64,000 nucleotides of DNA, from NCBI RefSeq assembly GCF_014356525.2, contig NC_052508.1, forward strand, positions 62,873,775 to 62,937,774, read 5' to 3'. The stretch is from Nilaparvata lugens. Taxonomy: Eukaryota > Arthropoda > Insecta > Hemiptera > Delphacidae. Position numbers and translations under genes: made by a program. The notes below the pieces were generated by a model. It did not search any database. It was not told the origin of the DNA and saw only the letters and a program-made list of their open reading frames with translations. Shown here one piece after another: positions 45,141-56,650 of the stretch. Each line of letters begins with the position of its first letter. The first letter of the stretch is position 1.

Positions 45141-46858
45141 ATATTGAATGATGCGTACGCCTTGAAATTGTCACCTATTTATCGAAATAATTCAAAATCG
45201 AGTTTATCCACACTCATAAATACATATACAGAAACCAAATAATGTCTAGCTTGACAAATACAATAATACATCTAAAATTTAATAATAGATTCTAAGTAAT
45301 AATATATAATATGATAATAACTGAGAGACTATTTTCAAACTGAGCCTTATCATTCGAATAACAATAACAGAATGAGAAAAACCTGACTCAACTCAACTTG
45401 AAAAACTGGTGATTAATTTACATCAGTGAATTTGAATTCTCAGTAGACTTAAAACTTGCATAGGAATATAATATTTATCCCAGTGGAAATGGGACCATAT
45501 GCTATTAGGCTTTATATAATAGTAGTAATATAATATTCCCAGGAATAGCTGTGATTGAAGTAGCAGTGCCCAATCAATTTTATAAATGCATTTCAATCTT
45601 CAACTTGGTGCCAACCTAACAAAGTCAACTCAACTTAATGCCAACCTGACAAAATTATTAATTTAGTTACCAGTTAACAACTGTTTCGAAGAGGTACTCT
45701 CTCTGGATTATAGTTTTATATTAACATATGGTATGGATATTTTTCAATTATATATTAAGAGAATGAGAAGAATATACACATTATAGAGATAGAGATAGAG
45801 ATAGTTGACCTATCAAAATGAGAGTTTGCCTTTGTCGAAGACTTCATTCCCTCTGTAAACTTCGCCACATTAAGTTTAAGCTTCATATTAGGAATTTATG
45901 AAAGCATAGTTGCTGATTTTTCTCTGTTTTCAATGATTATGAGATTTTTCAGTTGTTTTGTATTGAACAGTTCTATTAATCTGGAACTAATCCGTACTCG
46001 CTACCTCTTTAGGAAGAGACACGCATCCAAGGATTATTGGCTACTCCATTCACAAACTTGTCTTAGTAATTGTTATATTATTATATTGTTTCCAATGGAA
46101 AAGTTTTCAACAGAAGAACGTAAATCCATTTTTTTCGAATAAGAAGTGGTGATGACATTCCAAAGCTTCCGAATGCTATGAAGAGAGTATTTTCCCCAAT
46201 TTGATGTCTCATCAATATACTTTCTAGAACATTATTATTACCAGAGCGTATTCAGGATGATGACAATTGCGCTATATGATGAAATCATGGAATAAAATGT
46301 TTAAATGTTAATGATGGGAATAAATAACCTTCTAGTTTGATAAATGATGAATTAATGCACCAATAAACGCATATCTGTAGCCGCTGTCAATAAATATAAG
46401 CATGGATCTAAAAGGTCAGAAGAATATGCGTTCTATCGGCTTGATTAATGACACGGAAACTTTATTTTTGGCATCTGGTCCCACCACTAATCCGAACTGG
46501 TCCTCTCAGTAATCCGAAAGTATCTTCTAACCGAACGTACGATCTTGTCACCAAACAGAAATGGTCACAGTAACTCAGGAGATACCGCGGGATGCTTGGA
46601 ATTCTTGGGAGAATGGTTCCTAACATATAAAAGCTCTAACTCAATGTACTTCAAATCATTAACAGGGTTTATTTTTGTTTGAAGAAGACTCACTACTGGT
46701 TGTAAGTCTATCAAAGTAAACGGCGTTCAAGTGACGTAATCTGACGGCATCAATGCAACAATGAGTGAAACTGAGGAGAATACGATGAAGTTTTTTAGTT
46801 TTTCAGTAAATCTTTTGGTCGGTTAAATTATATGGAAGTACAGTATCTGGAAACGGGT
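45141..46858. other. unassigned; TAATCC pair at 46480
   Basis: Nothing coding recognised. 46430-46570 has CpG and two TAATCCGAA words. Confidence 0.35.
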
Positions 46859-47326
46859 CATAAGTTATAAGAATTTGAGATCGAATTTAAACGTGATCAA
46901 GTTTGTAAATTCTTCTGACCAACCATGAGCACAGTTCTATGACGTCACTCAACAAGTAATAAATCTGTCAAATTTATACTGAATGAAAAAGACTAAGAAA
47001 TTGTTAAAAACCACAGATTTATTGATACTTAGAAAGACCGGTTCCGGTTATTACTCCATTGTCAATCTCTGATAAACTCTTATCAGAGATTTCATAAGTT
47101 ATAAGAATTTGAGATCGAATTTAAACGTGATCAAGTTTGTAAATTTTTTTGACCAACCATGAGCACAGTTCTATGACGTCACTCAACTAGTAATAAATCG
47201 GTCAAATTTATACTGAATGAAAAATAGTAAGGAATTGTTAAAAACCACAGATTTATTGATACTTAGAAAGACCGGTTCCGGTTATTACACCATTGTCAAT
47301 CTCTGATAAACTCTTATCAGAGATTG
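46859..47326. repeat. 234-bp tandem duplication carrying family C
   Basis: Units 46859-47092 and 47093-47326 are nearly identical. Each contains CATAAGTTATAAGAATTTGA, a TGACGTCA palindrome (46939-46946, 47174-47181) and a family C segment with AGACCGGTTCCGGTTATTAC. Confidence 0.9.
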
Positions 47327-47503
47327 AGTTCAGAGGCAGAGTCCAGTATCGGAGACAGAGGTTTATCAGAGATTGACAATGGTGTGATAACCGAAACTGG
47401 TCTTTCTAAGTATCAATAAATCTGTGGTTTTTGACAATTTCTTAGTCTTTTTCATTCAATATGGATAATCACCACAAAATCAACTTCTCAACTACACAAA
47501 AAG
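47327..47503 (+). repeat. inverted family C copy
   Basis: Follows the tandem units in opposite orientation: GGTTTATCAGAGATTGACAA, ACTGGTCTTTCTAAG, ending CAACTTCTCAACTACAC. Together with 46970-47326 it can form a long hairpin. Confidence 0.75.
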
Positions 47504-49139
47504 CAAATTTATACTCATCATCGAGAACTGAGACAAAAACAGTAAATTCATCAAGAATAAAGGGAATGAGGTAGTAGGAGGGATTGAAAATGGAAGATGG
47601 CAACAATCGACCTAGAATTGAACGATGAGAAGATGTCAAAAACAAAATTCTGTTTTTTCATACTAGAGAACGATTAATATAAATTTCAATTTTAAGATGA
47701 AGGACCAGAGGACCAGACTAGAGATGAGATCAAAAAAATTAAAAAATGTAGAGAAAGAATAACGATTCAAAATTTGCAGACGTGGACCACAAGCGAGGGG
47801 TAAGAGGTCGTAAATGTATAGGGGTGGCGGAGTAGTACATGGACTTGATAGCCAGCTAACCTACACATCTTCACATACACACTGTCACACTAACACTCAG
47901 ATACACAAATACGGAGCACTGTTGATAATAGTTGCTGATATGCTCTGTTCTAATCACAAACGAAAACTGAAAGAAACTCGAGAACCAGAATTTCGAATAG
48001 ATGAGTCAAAAAATCCAATTCTACAAGAACGGGAGCTGTTAAAAGTCTATCCTCATGATGCAACACAGGAGTTGAATTAAAAGTCCGAGCATAACCAAAT
48101 ATTCTGCATGCGACTTGCAATAACTCTTTTTGTATTATATTGTATGTGACTAATGGAAGAGGTGAGGAGACGGTGAATGATTAACTGACCAACAAATGCC
48201 GATGAGTTCCGAGCCTAGTGCAACAAAGTTCTATTGATTAGAAAACTGTAACAAATATTGAAGTACTCTATTTGTAAGAAGACTGAAGAATGGAGCTTTC
48301 TGATGAAAAATGCATCTCGTGAAGAATAGATCGGGAGAAATCATTCTTCTTTTCTATTATAATACTGAGAAAGCTCCCTGAAGAGGTTATTCGGTAAGAT
48401 GAAAGGGCTTCAAAGAGTCAACTTGTTGAAACAATTCCAATTGATACTTCAACTCTCACTATGAAAGAATAGATTTAAAACAATAACTTCGGTTACAATA
48501 TGACTGTGGTAATATTCCCCCTCACCTGGCCACGAACAGTGCATAAGAGGATCCATCCTTCTATTAGAAACTAACACGTTGCAAAAATTCATGTTGAAAC
48601 TAGATATGCTTGTTATTCATCTCTATCATTAGCTATTCAGTACTTTATAACTATCCACTAACGATTTTATCCACTATATTTTCATGATAGAAGAACTCTT
48701 CTGTACATAGTGGAAAAACTGTTGTGAGAAGAAAACAATTTGAATGCGGTTGCAACAATCCAATTTGCTAAAAGAGCTAGTTATAACATTGGAACAATAG
48801 ATTTAGTAACAATAAAGGAATACAGTAATCATTTTATTCACCCTAATGTTGACAAAAAGCCGTAATCATGTATGTAAACCGTAAACCGCTAAAGTAACTT
48901 TCCGTACCCAGTTGAAAACTTCTCAAGAACCTAACACATTGGAAGGATTTAAGTTGAAACAATACTTCGGAGACAATATTTAACATTCACCCCTATTGGA
49001 GGAGTAACAATGAGAAAATGTATCCAGTATAGGTTATATCACCTTATGAGAAAACTCTCCCCATGTAGTTGTAGAACTGTAAACAAATATCACTTGGCTG
49101 TAAAAACTATCGAGTAGTTGAAAAACTGTAAACAAACAA
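47504..49139. other. unassigned sequence
   Basis: An 88-codon frame (47814-48080) has no recognised domain. The rest is AT-rich with no family match. Confidence 0.4.
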
Positions 49140-49290
49140 TCACTTGTATGACATTGAAAGTGAAGTTACCGACCTAGCAGCAGACGTTCGGTCGTTCGCG
49201 TCTGCGTAGTGCAGTCGTCGGCTGCGTAACAACGGCGTAACGTGCGGCAGAGCAACGCAAACGCCCCACCAGAGAGCTGCTGGCTTGCAC
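49140..49290. other. CpG-dense patch
   Basis: High CpG density against an AT-rich background: CGTTCGGTCGTTCGCGTCTG, GTCGTCGGCTGCG, GGCGTAACGTGCGGCAG. It could be a promoter or 5' exon, but no coding frame or splice pattern was recognised. Confidence 0.4.
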
Positions 49291-49964
49291 GACTGATAGG
49301 AGAGCATTTGCATGAGGAGGTTATCCACTCCTCAGCGATGGGCTGAGGAGGAAGGGTTCCCTAATTAATGTTGGAGCGCATGTACAGTAGGGATGCGAGG
49401 AGGCAGAGGAGTGGGAGGAGGAAGAGGGTTGTAATGAGCTGACGCGATTGCGCGAAAGACGCCTCTGAGGAGGATGAGGAGTGGAAAGAGGAGGAGGTGA
49501 GGGTGGAATCACCCTCTCGTGCATCTAATCATCTGCCTCCCCTCAAACATTGTCCGGGTGTTTGACACCCCCACCACGTAACTATGCTGCGACCTCCCCT
49601 CTCTCGCTTTCCCGGGATGGAAATGAGTAGCGGTGGAAAATGAGTTGGGGAGAGATTTGAGGCTATGTGAGGATGGTAGTTTCAGGGGGTTATAATTATT
49701 GTTGGAGGAGAAAGAGAGATACAGAAATGAGGATGAGTTTGTTGAGGGAATATGAGGATAGAAAAGTAAGGATCTTAGTTTCCAGGAGTAAATTATTTTT
49801 GTAGTAAAAGGAGGTGGAACTAAGGATACAAATACCTAGAACTATGTTTCATCGAGGAGATGCAGTTCTAATGGCATCAATAGGCTAATCATACTGTTAC
49901 GGATAATCAATAATTATTTTTGTTATTGAGGAAAAGGAGAATTATTATTCAACAGAGTGGGATG
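49291..49964. other. unassigned; GA/GGA-rich
   Basis: 49370-49500 and 49620-49760 are purine-rich on the plus strand. No gene recognised. Confidence 0.4.
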
Positions 49965-50187
49965 GATTGATTGAGTACTTTATTTATGTAGATTACAATA
50001 TATACTGGCTTATACACTTATATACAATAGCTTACAATAAAGCAAAATTATAGATGAATTTACAAAATATGAATCAAGAGAATAATCATTGAGCTGTATA
50101 TGATATGAAAAAAGCAATTTGTAATAACTATGGATAAAATAGATAATATTGTTATGCATCTCCATAAATTGGCGGAGCTTTGGACAT
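49965..50187 (-). mobile_element. family D retroposon, truncated at GGACAT
   Basis: Tail and AT-rich part as in the other copies; similarity stops at CGGAGCTTTGGACAT, inside the short frame, so this copy is 5'-truncated. Confidence 0.65.
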
Positions 50188-52188
50188 TATTTTTTGTGAG
50201 GAAATGAAAACTGGAGAGAATATCGGGATATGTTTGGGGATGAGAGGTGAGGAAAATGTGAAGATGTGAATATTTAGTTGATGAGAAATGAGCACGATAA
50301 AATGGTACTTTGTACTTGAACAGTGCATCACATAAGAAACAAAGCTTTTGTCAGCTATTCCAATAGAAGAGTACTACTATTAGTTGAAGAAATGTTTCTA
50401 TATTCAGAAAAAATCAGATGGAGAAAAATCAAATGGAGAACGATTAGTTTCTGCTAAAACACAAGCAAATAAGATTAAAAACAATGGATATCCTATTATT
50501 AAAAATCAATTTAATTGTTGGGAATAAAAGAACTTAATTTAGATTTATAATTTTTTTAAATTTTGATAGGTTCTCATTATTTAAGATTTTTACATTTATT
50601 AATTCATGCTGTTTTTAAGTCTTTACTGTTTTTATGTTCTGAAATTTTTATTAGAGGATTTTTAGGTATACAGGATATTCGGTATATAGGTAATTTAGGA
50701 TTTCAAACTTGCGTGAAATATCATAGTATAGTGAATAGTACAAGGGTTTCAACTATTCCTTTCTAGTTACTGTGATTGAAAACCCTCATTAGATCTCTAT
50801 AAATAACCCTCAGCCCAACGCAATAAATAATACACAGAAGCAAATAAACATTCCTACAATTATTTTCATATCGACAATTCTTTCTCATTACCCTTTCTCC
50901 TATTGCTTCCTTATGTTTATTCCTGTACTGAGCCGACTAGAATCAAAAAATGGAACACAAAGAAAAGTGTAGCAATATTGGAATAGCCTGGGAATTACGT
51001 CCCTACGTTCTACGTAAACATAGATACGTGGAAGTAGATAGGAGTGGAATGAATGTGAGGAAGGACGAAGGAGAAGAAGTAGAAAAATAAGAAGTAAAAA
51101 AAGTGAAAGTTAAAGGAGGAAAGGAGAAAGAAACAGGTGAGAAGGAGATCGAACAATCTTGAGAAAGGGAGAGCATGAGTGAGTGAGTAGCACCCTCAAC
51201 TTTCCTACTGCACTTTTACAACCCCTCTCGTAAAAGTATTGTAACTGTCTCCCCCCTTCAACCCCTCCCACCCACAACTCTTACCTAACCACGATTATAC
51301 TATCACTCTTACTTTCTCCTATCACTTCTTCACCCTCTCTTTCTTTAAACCTCTTTTTTCGATAGTTCTTCCGACAAGCACTAACCGGCATCGATTGGCA
51401 TGAATGTGTTCTTGACCTTCTCTCCTCTCCACCACATTCAATACTATTTCATACGTAAACTTGGCAAAATCGAGGTATCAAACTCTTGAGTATAAATCTA
51501 TAAATAATACTGAATCTCCCAAGTTATGTTCAGCATTATTTCCCTCTTATATTATATAATATTATATTGTCATTTTACCATCATATCAAAAGTAGTGAAA
51601 AGTGTAAGTGTGAATATGAGTTGAATGTATTTGTAATAGTAGAATTAATAATTGTTGTATACGATGTAGAATATCGTCATGAATAATAATATAGCTTGTT
51701 AATAATGTAATTATGTATGAAAATTAATGAAATTGAAGACCTGTCTTTACTCATCGAACTGACATTTACACATGAAATCGAGAAAGTAGCGAATTTGAGA
51801 AGAGTGAGAGAATAAATAATATGGGATTTCCAGAAGCTGATAAACTGATAATAATATCATTGATGTGAAAGTGGCTTGAGTTATTGAGTATGTGGTATCA
51901 TGTTACAGCTAGAGAGAATCATATAGAAAGTTATAATTATATATTGTTGATTGTTTTATAATCATGGAATATGAACTACAACCATATTCCATGTTCCATT
52001 TATGGATTCTATATTTCAATGTGAATACTATTTGTTTTGGGAAGAGAAAAATACAATGTCACTATCAGCAAACTGTTAGAGAACACTAACAGCTCTTTAG
52101 TAGCTTAGTAGCTTTACAGCTTAGTAGCTCTTTAGTTGCTATTGGAGAACTGAAGTTTTTACAGTTCAACCAAGGTTGAACTGTATAA
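50188..52188. other. unassigned sequence, 2 kb
   Basis: Small frame at 50563-50766 without a recognisable domain. 51060-51170 is purine-rich and 51190-51350 pyrimidine-rich. Short AGCTTAGTAGCTTT repeats lie at 52095-52140. Confidence 0.4.
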
Positions 52189-52352
52189 AGGTGCATACAG
52201 ATTTACGCGCCGCGAACATGAGCAATTCACTTTTAATCAGATGATGCAAAGCTTTTTACATCTGTATCTTACCGTACTGTAAAAATACAGATATAGTCAG
52301 CTGATTGAAAGTGAATTGCTCATGTTCGCGGCGCGTATATCTGTACGCCCCT
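52189..52352. mobile_element. family G MITE, intact 164-bp copy
   Basis: Inverted arms of about 55 bp: AGGTGCATACAG...ACGCGCCGCGAACATGAGCA at the left and TGCTCATGTTCGCGGCGCGT...CTGTACGCCCCT at the right. A second inner palindrome is ATCTGTATCTTACCGTACTG. No clean target duplication. It is the empty-site counterpart of 27182-28304. Confidence 0.85.
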
Positions 52353-52738
52353 TCAATACAGGTTTATTCTAGCAACATTGAGTACAACTTTATGAGAGAC
52401 AGTTTTCACTAAAATATAAATAAGAATGTGTTGCATAAAATCTATTTTGCATGTGTTATAATATTATGTATATTAAAAGCTCAGTTTTCTTACAGTACTT
52501 TTTCGAAAAATTCTCAATCCACAGATTTGAAAACACTAGATGACTTATCTCCAAATATCGATTCAAGTTTTCCACATGAAAAACAAGTCGAAGATTTTTT
52601 TGAACATCGATAGTCGTTTCGAAGTTTGCAGTAGACATCTCAATGAACTGTTGAACTTTATCAAGCTGATAGCGAGTGCTCCAGAGTGGGGAGTTTTCAG
52701 CGAATGAACAATGGAAGGTAGGAGAACGAGAGAAAGAA
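52353..52738. other. unassigned sequence
   Basis: No recognised feature. Confidence 0.4.
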
Positions 52739-52822
52739 GAAGAAAAGGAGTAGAAGAAGAAGAAGAAGAAGAAGAAGAAGAAGAAGAAGAGAAGAAGAAG
52801 AAGAAGTAGAAGAAGAAGAACA
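52739..52822. repeat. (GAA)n microsatellite
   Basis: AAG/GAA run with few interruptions. Confidence 0.9.
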
Positions 52823-53574
52823 TCGGAGAGACATCATCGAAGATACTTGATTCTGATTAGGAATGAACGGGATTAGTTTCAGTTGGAAAGGATCGGCTCC
52901 TACTTGTAAAGGCATAGACGGGAGACATTGGAGATTGCAGCCGATATATGGGAAACGGTTTGAAAAAGTTGAGAAATCGAGGGTTTTGAAGGCTTTCCTT
53001 TAAACTCACTTAGCTTCCCTCACCTATTCTACTCAGTTCTTTAGAGCTCCTTGCTATCTCATTCCCCACTCTACCTATTTTTCTCCATTCTCATCAATTT
53101 TTACTTTTTCCAATCATCTTCTTCAGTCTATTACAATTCGTGTTTGTATACATTCTTCATGAACATTATACCTGTGCCTTCTTCCCCATGTTTCTATCCT
53201 CTCTCTCGATCTAACCTTATTCGTTAATCTTCTTAAGCATATGTTTTCTTCCTTATCTACATCTTCTTCTCATGTCCCTCCCATAATTTTTTCTCCTTAT
53301 AGCTTTTTATTCTCTTTCCCAAATTCTTTCTGCTTCCTTCTCCGGTAACCCTCCTCATTCCTGTCACTTAATACACAATATTTTTCTCCTTTTTCCTTTA
53401 CGTTTCCCATCTTTTATTCTTCTCTCTCTCCTTGTTCCTCATCCTTGACTTCTTTTCCTTTACTTTTATATTTTCACTTCATATTTTTACATAAGCCTTC
53501 TTCAAGCCTTCAATTTCCTTTTCTTTTTTCCACCTCCTTCGACTTTCCCTCCTTCTCCTTCTTCCTTCTCGTGG
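52823..53574. other. unassigned, pyrimidine-rich after 53000
   Basis: CT-rich sequence without a tandem pattern. No gene recognised. Confidence 0.4.
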
Positions 53575-53682
53575 TTAAGTGGTAGAGAGGACAATATTGT
53601 CCAAATTTCGCAAATTTTAAATACATAAAATTTTATTTACATAAATAAAAAAGTCATTCTATTCTATTCTATTCTTCCTCCT
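53575..53682 (+). mobile_element. possible retroposon end with ATTCT repeats
   Basis: GTTAAGTGGTAGAGAGGAC recalls an A-box context and is followed by AT-rich sequence and AATAAAAAAGTCATTCTATT with ATTCT repeats. There is only one copy, so this is weak. Confidence 0.3.
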
Positions 53683-54195
53683 CCTTCTTCTCCCACTCCT
53701 TATTCCTGTATTCTCTTAGCTCCTTCTTCAACCTTCTCTACTACCTACTTTCTCTACTTTAAAGCCATGACTTGTGCGATAAGCTTTTCCCCAATCTCGC
53801 ACATCACTGGTGTCACATACAGACAATCATTCTCAAAATCGATTTCTTTAAAATCCTCTCATCTCTTTCCCTCTCGTGTGCTATTTCCTCTACTCCACTC
53901 TCTTTGTCTCTTTTCCTCTCACCTTCATCTTCATTCCTGTCTCCCTTAAACACACACATTCATCCCCTCAATTCTGTGTTTTCTCCACACTCTTCTCTCG
54001 TTTTGGAAGAAAAACTCAGTAGCCTAAGAGGGAGAAAAAGCATGTGCATCTATTCTGCATTGAAGGCACGGGATGAGTAGAATTGAATCTTGTTCTACAG
54101 CTGAGAGAAAGAAGACGGGAGAGATAGAAGAAGACAGAATGTCAAGTAGATTAGTTTAACAGTTTAATGAGAGAGATTATAGGTGCTATAGAAAA
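53683..54195. other. unassigned sequence
   Basis: Pyrimidine-rich; frames at 53767-54080 have no domain. Confidence 0.4.
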
Positions 54196-54462
54196 TCCAA
54201 ATAATTTCTTCTATTGTTTGGAAATTGATCTCATCTACGAAAAATTATAATATACCAGTCTCTTTGAGCAAGATGATGATGAGACTTGATTCTATCAACT
54301 CCACGCTCTATGCTTTGAACACTGTGGATACAAATAAGAAAACAGGCGAACTACTATAAAAAAAAGCTGAACTACAATTTACAATTCAATCTACGAGACG
54401 GGTAGATTATTCTCGATTAGGAGAGTTCAATAAGATGATTTAAGGTGATCTAGGAATTCCAA
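54196..54462 (+). repeat. diverged direct repeat, left copy
   Basis: CCAAATAATTTCTTCTATTG through CTATGCTTTGAACACTGTGG to ATTCAATCTACGAGACGGGT corresponds in order to 55159-55375. Together they make a tandem duplication of about 260 bp, later split by the LINE fragment. Confidence 0.6.
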
Positions 54463-55153
54463 CACTAATAAGACAAAGCTCATGGTAATAAGCAAGGAGA
54501 ATGTAGGTGGAGTACAATTGTTTATTAATCAAAATGCAATAGAAAGAGTCTCACACTATAACTACCTGGGTACCATCATCAATGAGAAATGGAATAACAC
54601 ACAAGAAATAAGATGCCGCATAGAAAAAGCAAGAGTTGTCTTCAATAAATTGAGTAAGGTGTACAAGAGTCACGACCTTACTCTATTAACTAAATTGAGA
54701 CTATTGCATTGCTATGTGTTCTCCGTTCTGTTGTATGGGGTAGAAGCATGGACCCTCACAAAAGAAACAATGGTAAAGATTGAAGCTTTTGGACTCTGGC
54801 TGTACAGAAGAATGCTGAAAATATCCTGGACGGAAAAAGTTACTAATCAAGAGGTTCTCAGGAGAATGAATAAAGAACCGGAGCTCCTGAATACCATTAA
54901 AAGTAGAAAACTCCAATACCTCGGCCACATTATGAGGAATAGCTCAAGATACAGACTTCTGCAAGAGATCCTTCAAGGAAAAATCAACGGAAAAAGGAGA
55001 CCTGGCAGAAGGAGAATTTCATGGCTGGCAAATCTGAGGCTATGGTTTCACCAGTCATCTGCAGAGCTGTTCCGCAGCGCCGTCGACAAAATCAGGATAG
55101 CCATTATGATCGCCAACATCCGAAACGGAGCAGGCACGTGAAGAAGAAGAGGA
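54463..55153 (+). mobile_element. 5'-truncated non-LTR retrotransposon
   Basis: The 11-bp direct repeat AGGAATTCCAA at 54452-54462 and 55154-55164 fits a target-site duplication. The insertion begins inside the reverse transcriptase reading frame (residues NTNKTKL just before the first ATG) and ends with a short GAAGAAGAGG tail after the stop. A short 3' end of this type fits RTE-like elements. Confidence 0.7.
54482..55141 (+). pseudogene. reverse transcriptase C-terminal fragment (RTE/BovB-like LINE)
   Basis: An uninterrupted 219-codon frame that also extends a few codons upstream of its ATG to 54449. It corresponds to the region after the catalytic core of non-LTR reverse transcriptases: YLGTIINE at residues 28-35, LLYGVEAWT at 83-91, a QYLGHIMR motif near 144-151 and a basic RRPGRRRISWL near 172-182. 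The catalytic YADD box and the endonuclease domain are missing, since a complete protein is several times longer, so this copy cannot be active. The frame is free of stops, which suggests a fairly recent insertion. The family is assigned from motif order; the clade is less certain. Confidence 0.8.
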
Positions 55154-55375
55154 AGGAATTCCAAATAATTTCTCCTATTGTTTGGAAATTAATCTCATCT
55201 ACGGAAAATTATAATATTATAATTTTTTTGAGCAAGGTTATGGATATTATTCTTGATTCTCTCAACCCTTATGCTTCGTGTTTTCCCTGTACTCTGGGAA
55301 AACACATGGAAATACAGGTTGGAACCGAAACAAACTTAAAAATACACAATTCTATCTACGTGATGAGTGGAATAT
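55154..55375 (+). repeat. diverged direct repeat, right copy
   Basis: CCAAATAATTTCTCCTATTG, CTTATGCTTCGTGTTTTCCC and ATTCTATCTACGTGATGAGT follow the same order as in 54196-54410. Confidence 0.6.
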
Positions 55376-56120
55376 TTCTGATTGAAATCACACAATCTAA
55401 AATAAATTTCAAGAAAAGATCTTTGTTTGCTCTAATACTCCTCCATGGTATAAACTAATCTACAATAAATATTGATTTCTCCAACACACTTTGCTAATAG
55501 TTTGTTGAAAGTTTAGTACCAATCTCCGGCGATAGATAGCAGAATATGCGTACGACTAGTTGTTATTGTCAGATGCACGCATTGAAGTGGTTGATGCTAT
55601 TAAGGGTAGTTTTTAGGCACCCTCTTCCAACTATTCAGTCAACCGCTCATATTCAACCCCTAGTACAGTACACCTACCCTACACACCCAATGTTCTAACT
55701 AGATTATGCCATACTCTATCACTCTCTCTCTCTCTCTGCTGATGATCTACACTTATAATTCCGCTATTCTTCTCTCTTTCTTAGTAATCTTTACGTATAA
55801 TTTTTTCCATCTTCGTCTCTCTGTTGGTAGCTAATAATTTTCCTCTGTTTCGCTCTTACCACTCTGAACTTCTCTCTGTGTTAGCTGCTTTCTCTTATCA
55901 ATTAGTTCTCTTTCTATCTCCAATCACCTCCTCTTGATCTCTCACTCACTCTTAATCCTTAGTCACCCCTATAAGCCGTAAGCGGGTCAGGGTGTGATCA
56001 GTAGGTAAATATATATATTAGGGTAGTAGATAGGTAGCTATATGTAGGTATCATATGTGTATAGTGGGGCATGCGTCATCAGTCCAGCCAGAATTCTAGT
56101 TTTTGCAAAATGGGTAATAT
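55376..56120. other. unassigned; (CT)n at 55722-55738
   Basis: Contains a short CT repeat and pyrimidine-rich sequence to 55930; no gene recognised. Confidence 0.4.
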
Positions 56121-56388
56121 TTATTTTTTTATTCATTTATTTACAATGCAAATGACACTAATGTAATAACATTGAAAGATAAAATAATAAGGTAGTTCTT
56201 GTGCTATTTGTATTCCAAATTTATAGGTGACAAAGTCCAAGATAAGGTTAGAGTTTCACGTGTATAATTTTTATAAAATGTTGGTCCAAAATAAACATTA
56301 AAACTATAAATTTTGAATTTAGATGGCTTGAATTGATAAATTAATAGGAAATATATCACTCAATTAACACTTTTAACGAATAATATTC
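56121..56388 (-). mobile_element. family A retroposon
   Basis: Tail TTATTTTTTTATTCATTTAT, then GACACTAATGTAATAACATT and the body as in 32058-32385, ending earlier (slightly 5'-truncated). Confidence 0.7.
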
Positions 56389-56550
56389 ATGAGAATGCAT
56401 TAAAAATTACTACTTACTAAATTTATACCCTGACCAATTTCCCTCGTATTTGTTTTAATGAAATACTAATAGCACCTGGTTTTTGTTAGGAGTAGTTGAG
56501 AGATAATCTAGATGTGATAGCTGAGCTTTAAATTGTTTGAGATTGAAATT

Positions 56551-56650
56551 TTTTGAGGCGTTTCAATATAGATAAAAATGGACGATATTCTTGAAACATC
56601 TTTTGAGGCGTTTCAATATAGATAACAATGGGTGATATTCTTAACATGTA
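56551..56650. repeat. 50-bp tandem duplication
   Basis: TTTTGAGGCGTTTCAATATA starts at 56551 and 56601; the units differ at a few positions. Confidence 0.9.

Noticed and set aside
54701..54928. 75-codon minus frame
   Set aside because: Antisense shadow of the LINE reverse transcriptase fragment.
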